DNA of 64,000 bases from Eutypella sp. D-1 (lineage: Eukaryota > Ascomycota > Sordariomycetes > Xylariales > Diatrypaceae), in the NCBI GenBank assembly GCA_023313575.1, contig JAJTTP010000001.1:3348001-3412000 (forward strand). The letters run 5' to 3'. Both the position numbers and the translations under genes were made by a program. The notes below the pieces were generated by a model. That model was given only the letters and a program-made list of their open reading frames with translations, was not told where the DNA came from and made no database searches. This document shows positions 20,548 to 31,274 of the stretch, piece after piece. Each line of letters begins with the position of its first letter. The first letter of the stretch is position 1.

Positions 20548-22017
20548 ATGGCGACCGAGAAGACGAGGCTTTTGAGCGATGATGAAGAAGCTGTCACGGA
20601 CGCTGGTCTCCGGCGACAGGTGCGCGAAGGCGAGAGCGGGCGCTGGGCGTTCTTACTAGCCCTGAGCCTCATGGTGGTGACCATGCTCAGTTACTGGGTT
20701 GTGGGCACAGAAGGTCTCGCAGCCCTCCACAGCCCGAAGGTGTCGGGGGATTTCAACACGTATAAGCATATGGGCCACCTGTCGCCGTTCTTCGTGCCGC
20801 ACAACACGCCGGCGTCCCTGCGGTCCGGCGCGCCGCCGGGCTGCACAACATCGCGGGCCTTCCTGATCCACCGACACGGGAGCCGGCATCCACACGACGA
20901 CGAGCTCGTCGTGATCCAGGACCTGGCCGACTACATCAAGAAGAACCGCGAGACCTTTTCGCGCCCCGAGGTGGAGCTCCCCGCCGCCTGGTCCTTCCTG
21001 CAGGATGGTTGGGACGCCAGCGACTTCGTCGTAGACGACCTAACGGCGCCAGGGCGGCAGCAGCTCTTCGACCACGGCGTGGGCCTCCGCCTGGCGCTCC
21101 CGGACCTACCCGCCGGCGCGAGCGCGACGGTGGGCGACGAGGACCGCGTGATCGAGTCCGCACGCTGGTTTCTCGAGGGGTTTCACGGACGCAACGGGTC
21201 AGGCGCGGCCGACGATCTCGTCATCCTCCCCGAGGACGAGGACACCGTCAGCTGGATCACCCCGCACAAGACGTGCGGGGCGTGGGACGAAGGGGCGGGC
21301 AACACGCCGACGGAGACCTGGGGCCGCGTGTACCTGCCGCCGATCGCGGAGCGGGTCAACGGCGTGCTGCGCGCGGCGTACCCGCGGGGCGCTAACTTCA
21401 CTGCTGCCCACGTGCACGGGATGTTCTGGGCGTGCGCGTACGGGACGGCGGTGCTCGGCGCCGGCCAAGCGCCCTGGTGCGCCGTCTTCTCGCCCGCCGA
21501 GTTCCGCGCCAACGAGTACGAGTACGACCTGCGCCAGCGCGGGTTCTCAGGCTACGGCCTGCCGGGCGACATGGGCACCGTGCTCGGCGGCCTGCTCGTG
21601 AGCAACGTCACGGCCTTCCTGACGCGGGAGGAGGGGAAGAATGAGAAGGAGACGCACAGGCTGTCGCTCAACTTCGGTCACGACAAGACTCTCGCGTTCG
21701 GGCTCACGGCGCTCGGACTCGCCCACGACGACAAGTTCCCCGAGAAGGGCCCCCTCGACCCGCACAGACGCTGGAGGTCGGCCGAGCTCGTCCCGTTTGC
21801 CTCGTACATGCTTTGGAAGCGGCTCGAGTGCGAAGAGGCGCAGAGCCGGATCCAGCTTGTGCTGAACGGCGCGAACTACGGCCTCGAGCCGACCGGCTGC
21901 GAGATCGACGAGTACGGGACCTGTGCGCTGGACGACTTCCTAGGGACAGACAGGGTGCGGGCCGCGCTCAACGTCTCCCACGGTGATGCGAGGTGGAAGG
22001 CTGCTTGTGAGGAATAG
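20548..22017 (+). CDS. membrane-anchored histidine acid phosphatase (phytase/MINPP-like)
   Basis: Single-exon gene for 489 residues. A charged cytosolic N-terminus with a dileucine-like TRLLSDDEE segment is followed by one hydrophobic segment (about 33-53), giving a type II membrane layout. The branch-2 histidine phosphatase signature RHGSRHP lies at residues 109-115 (nucleophile His110), and the proton-donor motif appears as GHDKT at 377-381 (His378, Asp379). These, with paired cysteines and length, match secreted or vacuolar phosphatases that release phosphate from phytate or other phosphomonoesters in acidic compartments. The ATG at 20548 is preferred over one eight codons upstream because the MATEKTRLLSDDE start is typical of such cytosolic tails. 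The substrate cannot be inferred. Confidence 0.88.
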   Translation: MATEKTRLLSDDEEAVTDAGLRRQVREGESGRWAFLLALSLMVVTMLSYWVVGTEGLAALHSPKVSGDFNTYKHMGHLSPFFVPHNTPASLRSGAPPGCTTSRAFLIHRHGSRHPHDDELVVIQDLADYIKKNRETFSRPEVELPAAWSFLQDGWDASDFVVDDLTAPGRQQLFDHGVGLRLALPDLPAGASATVGDEDRVIESARWFLEGFHGRNGSGAADDLVILPEDEDTVSWITPHKTCGAWDEGAGNTPTETWGRVYLPPIAERVNGVLRAAYPRGANFTAAHVHGMFWACAYGTAVLGAGQAPWCAVFSPAEFRANEYEYDLRQRGFSGYGLPGDMGTVLGGLLVSNVTAFLTREEGKNEKETHRLSLNFGHDKTLAFGLTALGLAHDDKFPEKGPLDPHRRWRSAELVPFASYMLWKRLECEEAQSRIQLVLNGANYGLEPTGCEIDEYGTCALDDFLGTDRVRAALNVSHGDARWKAACEE

Positions 22018-23158
22018 CACCTCCTTGCCTGGTATTACATTGAGTTCATCCTGCGAAGCCTACGATCTGTTACGAGGGTATGAAAAGCGTTTATATGGGA
22101 TGCAGTTGTAGATATTATATATACAAGCTTTGGAAATCATGGGTATATCTCCAGCGCTGTATGCCAGTTCCTCGAGACTAGTATGAGAATGAACGCTCCG
22201 ATTTGGTCCAGAGATCATGCGTACACCCGGTGGATTAAAGTTATGCTATGCATGAGCTACCTTTTCTCCTCCCCTTCCCCAGATAAATTAGATAATACGA
22301 CAGTCCATCCATAATAGATGGTTCAAGACCTCAGTTTCAGTATGAGTAGCGCAGATTAGGCGCAACTCTTTGTCTTCAAGGGAAAAGGGCAAAAATGAAG
22401 GGGAAAAAAAGAAAAAAAAAAGGGAAAGCCCAAGTACAGGTTTACGAGAGAGTACAAATGTTATATATCATTCCTATTGCTGCCAACTCCCATGAATATT
22501 ATAATACGAAGTTAGTCGTTATATCTGGTCTTGCTGCATACCTACATAGGAACCTAGGCACTTATACCCATGTATGCTTTAACTGGGTAGTATGATACTG
22601 TAATACTTAGGTATGTTAAGTACAGGATCTTATGCCGCCCAGATGCCTGATGCTTGCCCCTCCATACCAGGTATGAGATGGGGCTCATACCTCATACTAC
22701 CCCACTACTGTACCACTACAATAGTACCTAAAATAGGCTGACAGTAGGCAAACTTCCATCCGTGGATGCTCCAGGTTTCTACCTAATTAATAACCTATTG
22801 AACTTCAGAGTTAAGCTCTACCTTTCTTTCTACACACCAGCAGCATCTATTACATAAGTCCATATCCATAATTACCTACATAGAGGTAGATATTCCACCC
22901 TTTGGTTACTTCTTAACCATTTATTTCTCACTTCCTTCAACCCATGATAAACTCAATCAACTAAACCACTCAGCCAAACGGCCCGAAAGCCAGAAACCTA
23001 CCCCCCCAAACGTCCAATTTACGCACCAATACCGATCTCGACAACCCCCACATTTCGAACTCCCAGCGAGAGAAAGATTCCCTCCCACGTACTACGGACG
23101 AGAGATAGATAGATAGATAGGAAAATAGGCAGATAGGCAGATACCATTTTTTTCCACG
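22018..23158. other. intergenic region, AT-rich, with tetranucleotide repeat
   Basis: No gene is visible. It carries short copies of the ACCTA/TAGGT sequence family near 22540-22630 and a run of four GATA/AGAT units at 23103-23120, just upstream of the RUB1 start. Confidence 0.5.
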
Positions 23159-23790
23159 ATGCAGATCAAGTAAGTTGGACCAAACATAGGCTGGGTCGAG
23201 CCGAGTTATCTCACCTATTCTTCTCTATTCCTGCTTTCCAATACTGTTTGCTATTTTGGCTCGCATGTATACGTACATTCAGGTCGGAAGTCCTTGGGCT
23301 GACAAGTGAGCAAACAGAGTGCGCACGTTGACCGGAAAGGAGATCGAGCTCGACATCGAGCCGAACGACAAGGTACAGATCCCGCGATCCAATAAATATG
23401 CCCACGTATAATATTATATTATACGTATCCGGATCCCATTTACTAATCACTCTCCCGAGATCCAGGTCGCCCAGATTAAGGAGAAGGTCGAGGAGAAGGA
23501 GGGCATCCCGCCAGTACAGCAGCGGCTGATCTACGGCGGCAAACAAATGTTCGTCTGACCCGAACCCCCTTACACAAACAGATAACCACTCCCCTCCCCT
23601 CTCCCCCCCGCCCCCCGGAAACCGCGAGCTGACCGAGACCAGGGTCGACGACAAGACGGCAACCGAGTACGCACTCGAGGGCGGCGCCACGCTACATCTG
23701 GTCCTGGCGCTGCGCGGCGGCCGCACCTTCGCTATCGAGAGCCCGATCGAGCCGTCTCACTCTCCCCCTTCGCCCTCCCCGACGCTATAG
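23159..23790 (+). CDS. rub1: RUB1/NEDD8 ubiquitin-like modifier
   Basis: Four small exons, 23159-23169, 23318-23372, 23466-23548 and 23643-23790, encode a 98-residue precursor. The spliced product has the NEDD8 hallmarks: [19 protein letters not shown] at the start, [20 protein letters not shown] with Lys48, and the C-terminal LALRGG at residues 71-76. It is conjugated to cullins through the Uba3-Ula1 and Ubc12 enzymes and activates cullin-RING ubiquitin ligases. The first exon is only 11 bases (ATG CAG ATC AA). Intron 3 uses an unusual GTTCGT donor. After Gly76 comes a 22-residue Ser/Pro-rich tail that must be removed before conjugation. No single open frame covers the gene, so it is easily missed. 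Confidence 0.95.
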
Positions 23791-25401
23791 GACTTGGCCG
23801 GGGAACCCCTTGCATGGCGCCTCGTTCGCTCCCCCCCCCCCCTCCCTCCTCTCTACCGTCTAATTTGGAACCGAGAACATATCCCGCTGTCCCTCCGCCG
23901 TCACCACCGCCCCCCTCGGTATGCGATCCAGCATGGATGGATAGGAGGGAAAGGTTGAGAACCGTCAAATGGACCGATCCAATTTAGCCCCGCTCCACTG
24001 CCGCGTAGGGCTTCTTCCCCTTTGGCAGTTCCTCTAGTATGGCTTAAGAGTGGCAAAGGAAAGCGAGCGACGGATTTCGTAGTACGGTATCATGTGTTTT
24101 TAGAAAACGTTTTGCGTTACGTCACGTTACGTCTTATTTCTTCATTGTTGTGTGCGTGTGTGTATTCGGCCTCCGCAAAGGAAGAAAGAGGGTGGTAGAG
24201 ATGTATTTACCCAGTGGCGAGGGGAGGGAGTAGATGCCAGTAATATACCAGGCGCGGATGCGGAACTCTCTAGAAGCAGCAAGGGCGAAGGTGAAGGTGA
24301 AGGTGAATTGAGATGTATCACACAATAACTCTCTCCCTGCCTCTTGAAGATGGACGGAACAGTCAAAACAAATCAGTCAGTCAGTCTCAACACAATAGGC
24401 GATCTGAGTATCAGAACGGAAATCTACACAACATGAACGTCCGATGGTACGTGGCACGTGATGCACCGTGCACTCTAGACTCTTCTCACTTCTGGTGGGT
24501 ATGCGGTTTGTCATTCGCATCATGCGCGCGTGATATCCCCTTGTTTATCGATTATCGCTATTCCCTGGTCATAGTATTACAGTATACCCTCCTCGACTGA
24601 CGTCCCACTTCTCCCCTTCCTGCCTTGATCCTGAATGCCACCAGCATAAGTTCAAGTCAAGTATGCTACTCACATCACATTTCCCCCCAAAGCGCCAGAG
24701 AACATTTTGTTTAGAGAAAGGAATAGTAATAGTACAAAGGCGTTGAAAGAGCCATATATCAGAAAAGAAAAAACCGCAAGAGAAGCCCCCTACCCCCCCC
24801 CCCCCCCCCCTTTTTTGGGGGGGGGGGGGGAGAAAAGAAAATTGCAATCAAATTCCTGATATAAGCCGAAGACGCCTTAAGAGATCACGCCTGTCCCGTC
24901 TATCCTTCCGATCTGTACATACAGCCCTGCCTGTCCATGCGCACGCGCTTTCTACTCCTATCCTCCCAAACGCAAAAGAGAGAGGAAAAAAAAAGGGGGG
25001 GAGGCGGGGGTACCAGAAGTAAATCATGGTCTATCGCTGAGTGTTTCGACCCTCTGTCTCCTCAGTAAATGCTATATTTCAACTACCCTGTCGAGTGCGA
25101 GGCGCGGGGTGTGGGAAAACGTCCTTCCTGCATATGCGCTTAGTAGCCAGCCTGTCCATCCGTCCCGTCTGTCCCTCCGTCTAAAACAACAGCAGGGACA
25201 GAAAAACAATGAAATGTATAACGGGCGAAGCAGAAATTGAGAAGAACCGAGGCAAGCGAGCAGAGGCAGGCGATATATGATGTGTGTATGTTATATACCG
25301 TCTAAACCAAGGATCACAGTAGTGAGCCTAGACCGGGCCGTAATTTGATCTTTTCATATGGTATATATGTGTGTGTGTGGTATTTGATGTGCGTCCGCTT
25401 C
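23791..25401. other. intergenic region (convergent RUB1 and Elongin A 3' ends) with homopolymers
   Basis: Holds the 3' flanks of two convergent genes. It contains a C12 run at 23831-23842, a C18-T6-G14 inverted repeat (listed separately) and purine-rich stretches. No supportable coding frame is seen. Confidence 0.55.
24793..24830. repeat. C18-T6-G14 perfect inverted homopolymer repeat
   Basis: A run of 18 C is followed directly by six T and 14 G. The arms can pair fully as a 14-bp G:C stem with a T6 loop. It lies between the 3' ends of two convergent genes. It could help end transcription, fold into other G-rich structures, or be partly an assembly artefact. Confidence 0.8.
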
Positions 25402-27245
25402 TTAGCGCCTCTGCGTCTTAGCCTTGGGCTTCATGAAGATGTCAACGGGCTTGCGCTTGCGCGGCATGCCGGGAGGCGGGGGTCCATGGGACCTGCCCGG
25501 CTCGGGACTGCCGGCGCCCGCGCCCGCGGATCTGCTGCCAGTTTGAGCGACGGCCATCGGCGACGCTGATGATGATGAGGACGGCGTCGGCGCCGGTCTG
25601 GGAGCCGCGGATGGCCTCGTCGTAACGGCATTCCGAGATGATCCCGGCGCGTCCGAGAGAAGGCCGGAGCGCTTGGTCGGGCTCGTCTTGGAATACGATG
25701 TGGGTGTCTTAGCGCCTGTCCTCGCGGGCGCGGGCTTCGACGTCTCGTCGAAGAGGTCTTCTAAGTCATCGGCATCCAGACCGCCAGCGACGTCGTCGCC
25801 ATCCCCGTCCTCGTCGCCGTCGAATAGGCCGCCGTGGTCATCATCGTCCTCCTGATCCTCGTCCTCGTCGACTTCATCCTCGAGTTCCGAGTCGGAGACC
25901 ACGGTCGCGTCCTTCTGGGCGTTCTTCATTTTGCGCAGGCGCGCCTCCCTCTCCTCGAGCTCGCGCGCACGCTTTTGCTCCGCAATAGTACTGCTGCTGT
26001 TGCTTCTACCCGGCGCGCCGCCTGGCGCCTGGATGCGCGTGGCTGGCTGCGCCTTGATGCGGGCGGCCTCGACCATGCCTTTGGGAGCGGCGGCGATCTG
26101 GCCACGTTGGACGGGCAGTAGACCGGTCGGGGTGGCGAGGCGGTTGCGGTGCTGAATCTCGCGGGCCTCGCGCCGGGCCTTGCGCAGGATGCTCTTGCCG
26201 GTGGTGGTCTTGGTGCGAATGCCGCTAGTGAAGCGGAGGTCACTCTCGTCGGGGCCGCCACCACGTCGGCCAGCGGCCTTGCGCGAGCCGCCGATGGGGC
26301 CCCTGCCGTCGAGGGGAGGGCGGGGCAGCTTACGACGGTCGAAGTCGACGATAGTGCTCACATTCTCGGCCTTCTCCTTCTTGATACCGGCGAAGGCGGC
26401 CTTGAGCTTCTCCTCGGCCTCGCGCTTCTGGTCGGCCTCGAGCCGCTCGTATCGGGCGTAAATCTTGTGCCAGGAGTTCGGGTTCTTGGGCTCGAAGTTG
26501 TAGCGCTTGGACAGCACGGGAAAGTCGCGAGTGATCAGGCGCAGCCAGCACTCGGCGTCGTCGCCCTCGAGGTGGGGTGAATTCTCCTCCAGCTGCCGCA
26601 GCTGCTTGGCGTTGTTGACCTGCATGAGGATGGTACGGGCAACGGGGTAGGACATTGTGCCTATATCGAGGACATCTGGTTTGGTTGGCATGTTGTGTTA
26701 GAAATGTCGAAGTTTTTCTTTATGCGTCTTTGTGATTCGAGTATTTGAATGCTGGATTATGCGGGTTCCAGACGCGGATTGCAGATGCGAAAAAGTTTAA
26801 GGTGGCTTGATATAGATCTTTTCTTGGAAGTGGTGATGGGAGGGGAGTGTTTAATATAAAAGATGGGAGGAGAGTGTATGTTTTGTAGGTGGGTAGGTAA
26901 GTAAGTGATCGGGAGTTGGAGTCACCTGGGGTAGAAGGTTACGAGGAAATAAGGTAGGTAGGTAGGTCGGACGAGAAAGTGAGAAGGGGGGGGGGGGGAG
27001 AGGAGGGGGAGGTCGGATATGAGATACATTTGAACAGAAACATGGAAACTTGAAAACAAGTGTGAATAGGTGCATGTGTGTAAGTGTGTGTACAATGAAA
27101 CCGAGAGGGGTTGTTCGAGAGAGCTCATGGAGATGAACAATGGGAAGTGGAAAAGAAACAATAGGAGAAAAAAAAAAAGAGAAAAGGTACCTTTGATATT
27201 CTTAATACACACCGCAGTGCAGATTTCAGCAAGTGATTTGACCAT
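25402..27245 (-). CDS. ela1: Elongin A (transcription elongation factor SIII subunit A)
   Basis: Two exons, 27191-27245 and 25402-26675, encode 442 residues. The 55-base first exon gives MVKSLAEICTAVCIKNIK, the BC-box-like start of Elongin A, and joins to DVLDIGTMSYPVARTIL. The Elongin-A domain continues through QLRQLEENSPHLEGDDAECW and the charged KREAEEKLKAAFAGIKKEK helix. The C-terminal half is low complexity: basic, then a strongly acidic Asp/Glu tract, then Ser/Pro-rich, ending in a basic nuclear-localisation-like tail. The family binds Elongin C, stimulates RNA polymerase II elongation and serves as a ubiquitin-ligase receptor for stalled polymerase. The 515-base intron is unusually long for this window; its acceptor is preceded by a CTAAC branch site, which supports it. 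Confidence 0.87.
26986..26998. repeat. G13 run inside the Elongin A intron (poly-C on the sense strand)
   Basis: Thirteen G on the plus strand, read as poly-C in the Elongin A pre-mRNA. It lies in mid-intron, about 310 bases before the acceptor. Confidence 0.8.
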
Positions 27246-29297
27246 GGTTGTTCGACTTTCGACTCTCAATTCTCTTTCCTCTCGTACTCTTCTTCTTATT
27301 CTTCGAGGTGGAAAGGTAGGACAGATATATGTAGAATTATAGATAATAGAGGGCTTTCATGTGAACGCGTCGGGTGGTGCTTTGCGGCGTGGCTTCACCT
27401 TTACCTTCACCCTTCGCCTTCGCCTTCATTCACCCTGGGGTGTCGTGATTTGGTGATGTCGTCGTCGTCGTCGTTGCTTCAGTCGTATTTGCGAGATAAG
27501 GGGAGGAGATTGGTGGATTAAATGAATTATGGATTCGGGAGATTCTTATCGAAGACGACGATAGCCTTGAGTGTTCATATGGTTGTTGTTGTTGATGATG
27601 ATGTTGATGATGTTGTTGATGTTGTTGATTCTCATCTAAGACCAAAGGACGGCATAGTCTAAAAGGCAAGCTCATTGTTCCCAACCCACAGTATGACCGA
27701 CAGACAAAAACACATACATAGATATAGACAGAGACATAGACATAGACATGGAAATTAATTGATAGCCTACAAGTTAACTACCTACCTAGGTAGTGTAGAA
27801 ATAGCAGTGTATTCGAGGGAGAAAAGAGAGCTTGTTGTTATCTACTTAGATGGGAGAAGTTGACTTGACAGGTTGAGGCTGACAACCCATCGACCTACGA
27901 CCTACAATGGGTTTAGATCCACGAATTACCTACCTCCTAGTAGGAGGTAGAGTACTATAACTAATGAGTAGGTACCAAGTACATTATAGGGATTTGTCTT
28001 CGTACCTAATAATAACCTTTGTAGGTTGACAGGGACCCCCCTGGCTACTTGTAGGTAGGTACTTGGCTGAAGGGACCATATGGCGCTATACCTTATTTGA
28101 TTTAGCCCGAGTAAACATTCCCCTCCCTGTCATTACATAGAACTTCCGTTAACTAGGTAAGTACTTTGATAGAACGGACTCCTTGAAGCTGCGCCTATAT
28201 AAGGGGGAAGAGAAGTTAATACTAGTACATATAAAGAAAAAAACGACCCGACATTAAGCACCTCGAGGGCATAATATCAATGATAGAAGAAAAAGACATC
28301 TATGCTCAACTTCAGTAGCAAATCAAGTACAAAGGTACTTGTAGTTAGATTGAAATAAAACAGCCTGGCGGGTTCTGTTCTCTACATACGTGTGTCATCT
28401 CATCCCACGACGCTGCCACAGCATGAACCCGGCTGGCCGGTTTCCAATTGATATGCTTCGAGGGGAGACGGGCCAAATCTGTGTTGGATTGAGATTGTGC
28501 ACACACCCGGTAGCAAACAGCAAAGGCTATATATATATATATGGCAAACGCTACGGCCTTCTCGTGCTATAGACACTTCTTCCATCTAGATGAGCAGGAC
28601 AGGACTCATATCGCCTTCAACAATCCGCCGATATGTACGGAGAGTACGACATGTATGTATCCAACCAGAAACGTAGTTCAATTCCGGACAAAATCACTCT
28701 TTATTCACCTAGGGCAGAGGCGATAATAATATCTTTCCATCTTCTGTAGAACGGATTTGTTTCATTTATGCTATTTACTAGTCTACTCGTAGTCCTACCT
28801 CAACCACCGCCGCCAGTATCTCTGCTTCCAACCTCATAGATACAAAACGCAAAAAAATGCAGCCTGGAAGAGAGGAAGAAAAGGAAAAGGCCCCTTTCCC
28901 TCCCCAGCCAGGTACCATAGAATCCTCGCCGGCCCTCGTCAATAAGAGCATCCCTCCCAAAAAAGAACCATCGATTATTCATCGCAGAGCGTTCAAACAG
29001 AAATAAGAAGGGGTGAAAAAACAGCAATTCGCCATCGAACCCTCTTTTTTTGGTAACGACCAGCAGAAATCAAAAGAAGAACTTTGGTATCTCCCCATCT
29101 TGTCTGCTCCCGTACGCCGGAAACGCCCCATCCTTCCCACTGGCGGTTTAGCCAGCCCATGTATCGCGTCATACTCAGCTCGGGACACATTCATAATCCA
29201 ACATCCAGAGCCCATTTTTGTACAAGAAGCTTCTAAGCGGTGACCCAAATCAATGGGTTTCGTAACAGCAGCGAAGGGACGATATGGTATGTTGAAA
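27246..29297. other. intergenic region with GTT/GAT repeats and the TACCTAGGTA palindrome
   Basis: Two kilobases between the Elongin A promoter and the RAD21 3' end. It has GTT/GAT trinucleotide runs near 27578-27632 and a TACCTAGGTA palindrome at 27783-27792 with related ACCTA/TAGGT copies to about 28080. The Gln/His-rich minus-strand frame at 27430-27684 is translated repeat. No gene is supported. Confidence 0.5.
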
Positions 29298-31274
29298 TTA
29301 TGCTGCGGCCGACACTACCCGAGACGGACCAGCGATCGGGGGCTCTGGATTTGATTGTGCCTGTTCCTCGGACTCATCTTGATCCGCAATCTCGCCACCC
29401 GCCTCACGTTCGGCCCAGGCGCCCCAAAGCCCGCGCTTGCCACGTATCCGGATCGGGTCGCCGAGAGAGCCCTCCTTCTGCTCTACTTTGATGGCGTCCT
29501 TTGTCGCGAGCACAAGACATTCGAAAAACATCTTAGTCGCGTCCGCCTTCGAAGTCCTCTTCTCCGGAAGAAGATCCTGGAAGACAACGGAAGTGTTCTT
29601 CCTCTTAGTGTCGTCTGTAGCCGCCTCGGAGCCAAACAAATCACGTAGAACGTGGACCGCGTGCTTAGTGCCAAGTGAAACGGGACCGCTGTCGGCAGGA
29701 TGCACGATCGGAGCAGCTGTGTCATCAAAAGCCGGCATGCCGCTGTCGTCAGGACCCTGGTCATCATCACCGGGTATTTCGAGGACGGTCTCGTCGGCAA
29801 CTGCACTTCGATCACCCAAGCCGTCTTCCGGAACATTAAATGTGCCTTCATCATCAGCTATTTCCAGGCGAGGCGACTTGGACGCTCCTTGTTCCGCGTC
29901 GCTCCCAACATCTGCGACACCGCTATCCCGCTTTCGCTTTAGATCGGCGGCGGGTCGAATGGCGTCAATCGTGAGCAGTTCTCGCAACTCAGGTGCCCAG
30001 GTCTTCCCACGGCCGCCGCCCAGGATCGTCGACACGAACGCGCCGCTGTTCTTCAGCTCTACTAGAGCGAGGAAATAGGGATCGCGCGAGATGAAACTAG
30101 GCGACTTGAGGATGTTCTCGTGGTTCTGCTGCTGCTCCTTGATGTGGGAGTTGGGGAGTTGGGTGGTAGGATCAAGTCCGAAGACCTTACGCTTCTTTGA
30201 CCGCTTTTGGTGGTGTGGCTCGGGTTCCTCGGGCTCCTGGCCGGGCTCGTAGATGCTCGTATGTTGCCGTCGCCACTCTTCCAAGTCTCGGGTCACGTTC
30301 TCGTCGATATCCGAAAGAGGTGACTCTGAAATACGAGCACGGTCCACCGGTGCCATACCAGGCATCTCCGGCATGGCCGACTGTTCACCGATGTCGAACT
30401 GGAAATCATCATCCATTGGAATGTCGCCATCATCATCAGCGATCCTGACGCCATCATCGCCGCCCTCATGACCGTCCAGACCCTTCGCTCCAGGTGCCAT
30501 GTCAAGTTCACTGAAGATGTCATCTTCGACAGACCGCGCAGCCGGCGCGTCTCGGCCCATCTCGATACTGCGGTCACCCCGAGGCCGCTCATCTATGTCC
30601 ATACCGAAATCCAGCTCCAGTTCTAGGTCGTCAACAGCGGCAAGGGCGCGTTCATCCTCCTTCATAGGATCTCCCTCGAGGAACTGGCTTTGAGTAAACT
30701 CTTCCTGCAAGTTAATATCGCGATTGCTGGGTCGGCCGCGACCACGTGTGCCACTTGAAATCGGGGTGGAATCTACATCCTCCATCTGGCTGTTGAGCCA
30801 GTCGGCGCTAAGCATCGGGCCCCCGAATGAGGGCAATGTGTTCAGATTATCGGCGGGTGTGATCTTATCTTGCAGTATCAGGTCTTCTCGGTTTGGAATG
30901 ATGGTGCTCTCAGCTAAATCGTTATTTCCGGTGGTGCGGAACGCCTGTCACCATTGTTAGCAGGGAAAGAGAGGTCGAGAAGCTAATGATAATGGATGGG
31001 GTTGACTAACCATCTTGATCTTGAGGAGGGCCTCATTGCAGTCATCGAGCAGATAACGAGCCTTGCGGCTATAGATTCGAACGACACCGAGCAAAAGTTG
31101 ACCGCTCAGTCGCAAAGCCATGGGAGCTTGGTTTGGGGTAATTATGGCATCTACACTGTCGGGAAGATTGGATTGAAGAATATGATGCTTGGAGAGCTTG
31201 CGCTCTAAGTTTGCCGACAGCCAGACACGAGCCAGAGGCCCGGTCTTCTGCAGCAAGGTCTCTGAATAGAACAT
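29298..31274 (-). CDS. rad21: cohesin kleisin subunit RAD21/SCC1
   Basis: Two exons, 31011-31274 and 29298-30944, encode 636 residues. The 66-base intron (GTTAGT donor, CTAAC branch) joins LLDDCNEALLKIKM to AFRTTGNNDLAEST, the expected kleisin sequence. The N-terminal Rad21/Rec8 domain starts MFYSETLLQKTGPLARVWLS and binds the SMC3 neck. The C-terminal winged helix (VVFQDLLPEKRTSKADATKM onward) binds the SMC1 head. The acidic middle contains a separase-type site, SIEMGR at residues 214-219. The protein closes the cohesin ring that holds sister chromatids together. It has the mitotic Rad21 start rather than that of meiotic Rec8. A basic KRSKKRK nuclear signal lies centrally. Confidence 0.95.

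Noticed and set aside
21009..21768. Overlapping Arg-rich frames on both strands
   Set aside because: Shadows of the GC-rich histidine phosphatase gene, which has intact RHGxRxP and HD motifs.
23211..23726. 171-codon minus-strand frame
   Set aside because: Lies opposite the RUB1 exons and introns; no protein features, whereas the spliced plus strand gives NEDD8.
27430..27684. Gln/His-rich minus-strand frame
   Set aside because: Translation of GTT/GAT-type trinucleotide repeats.
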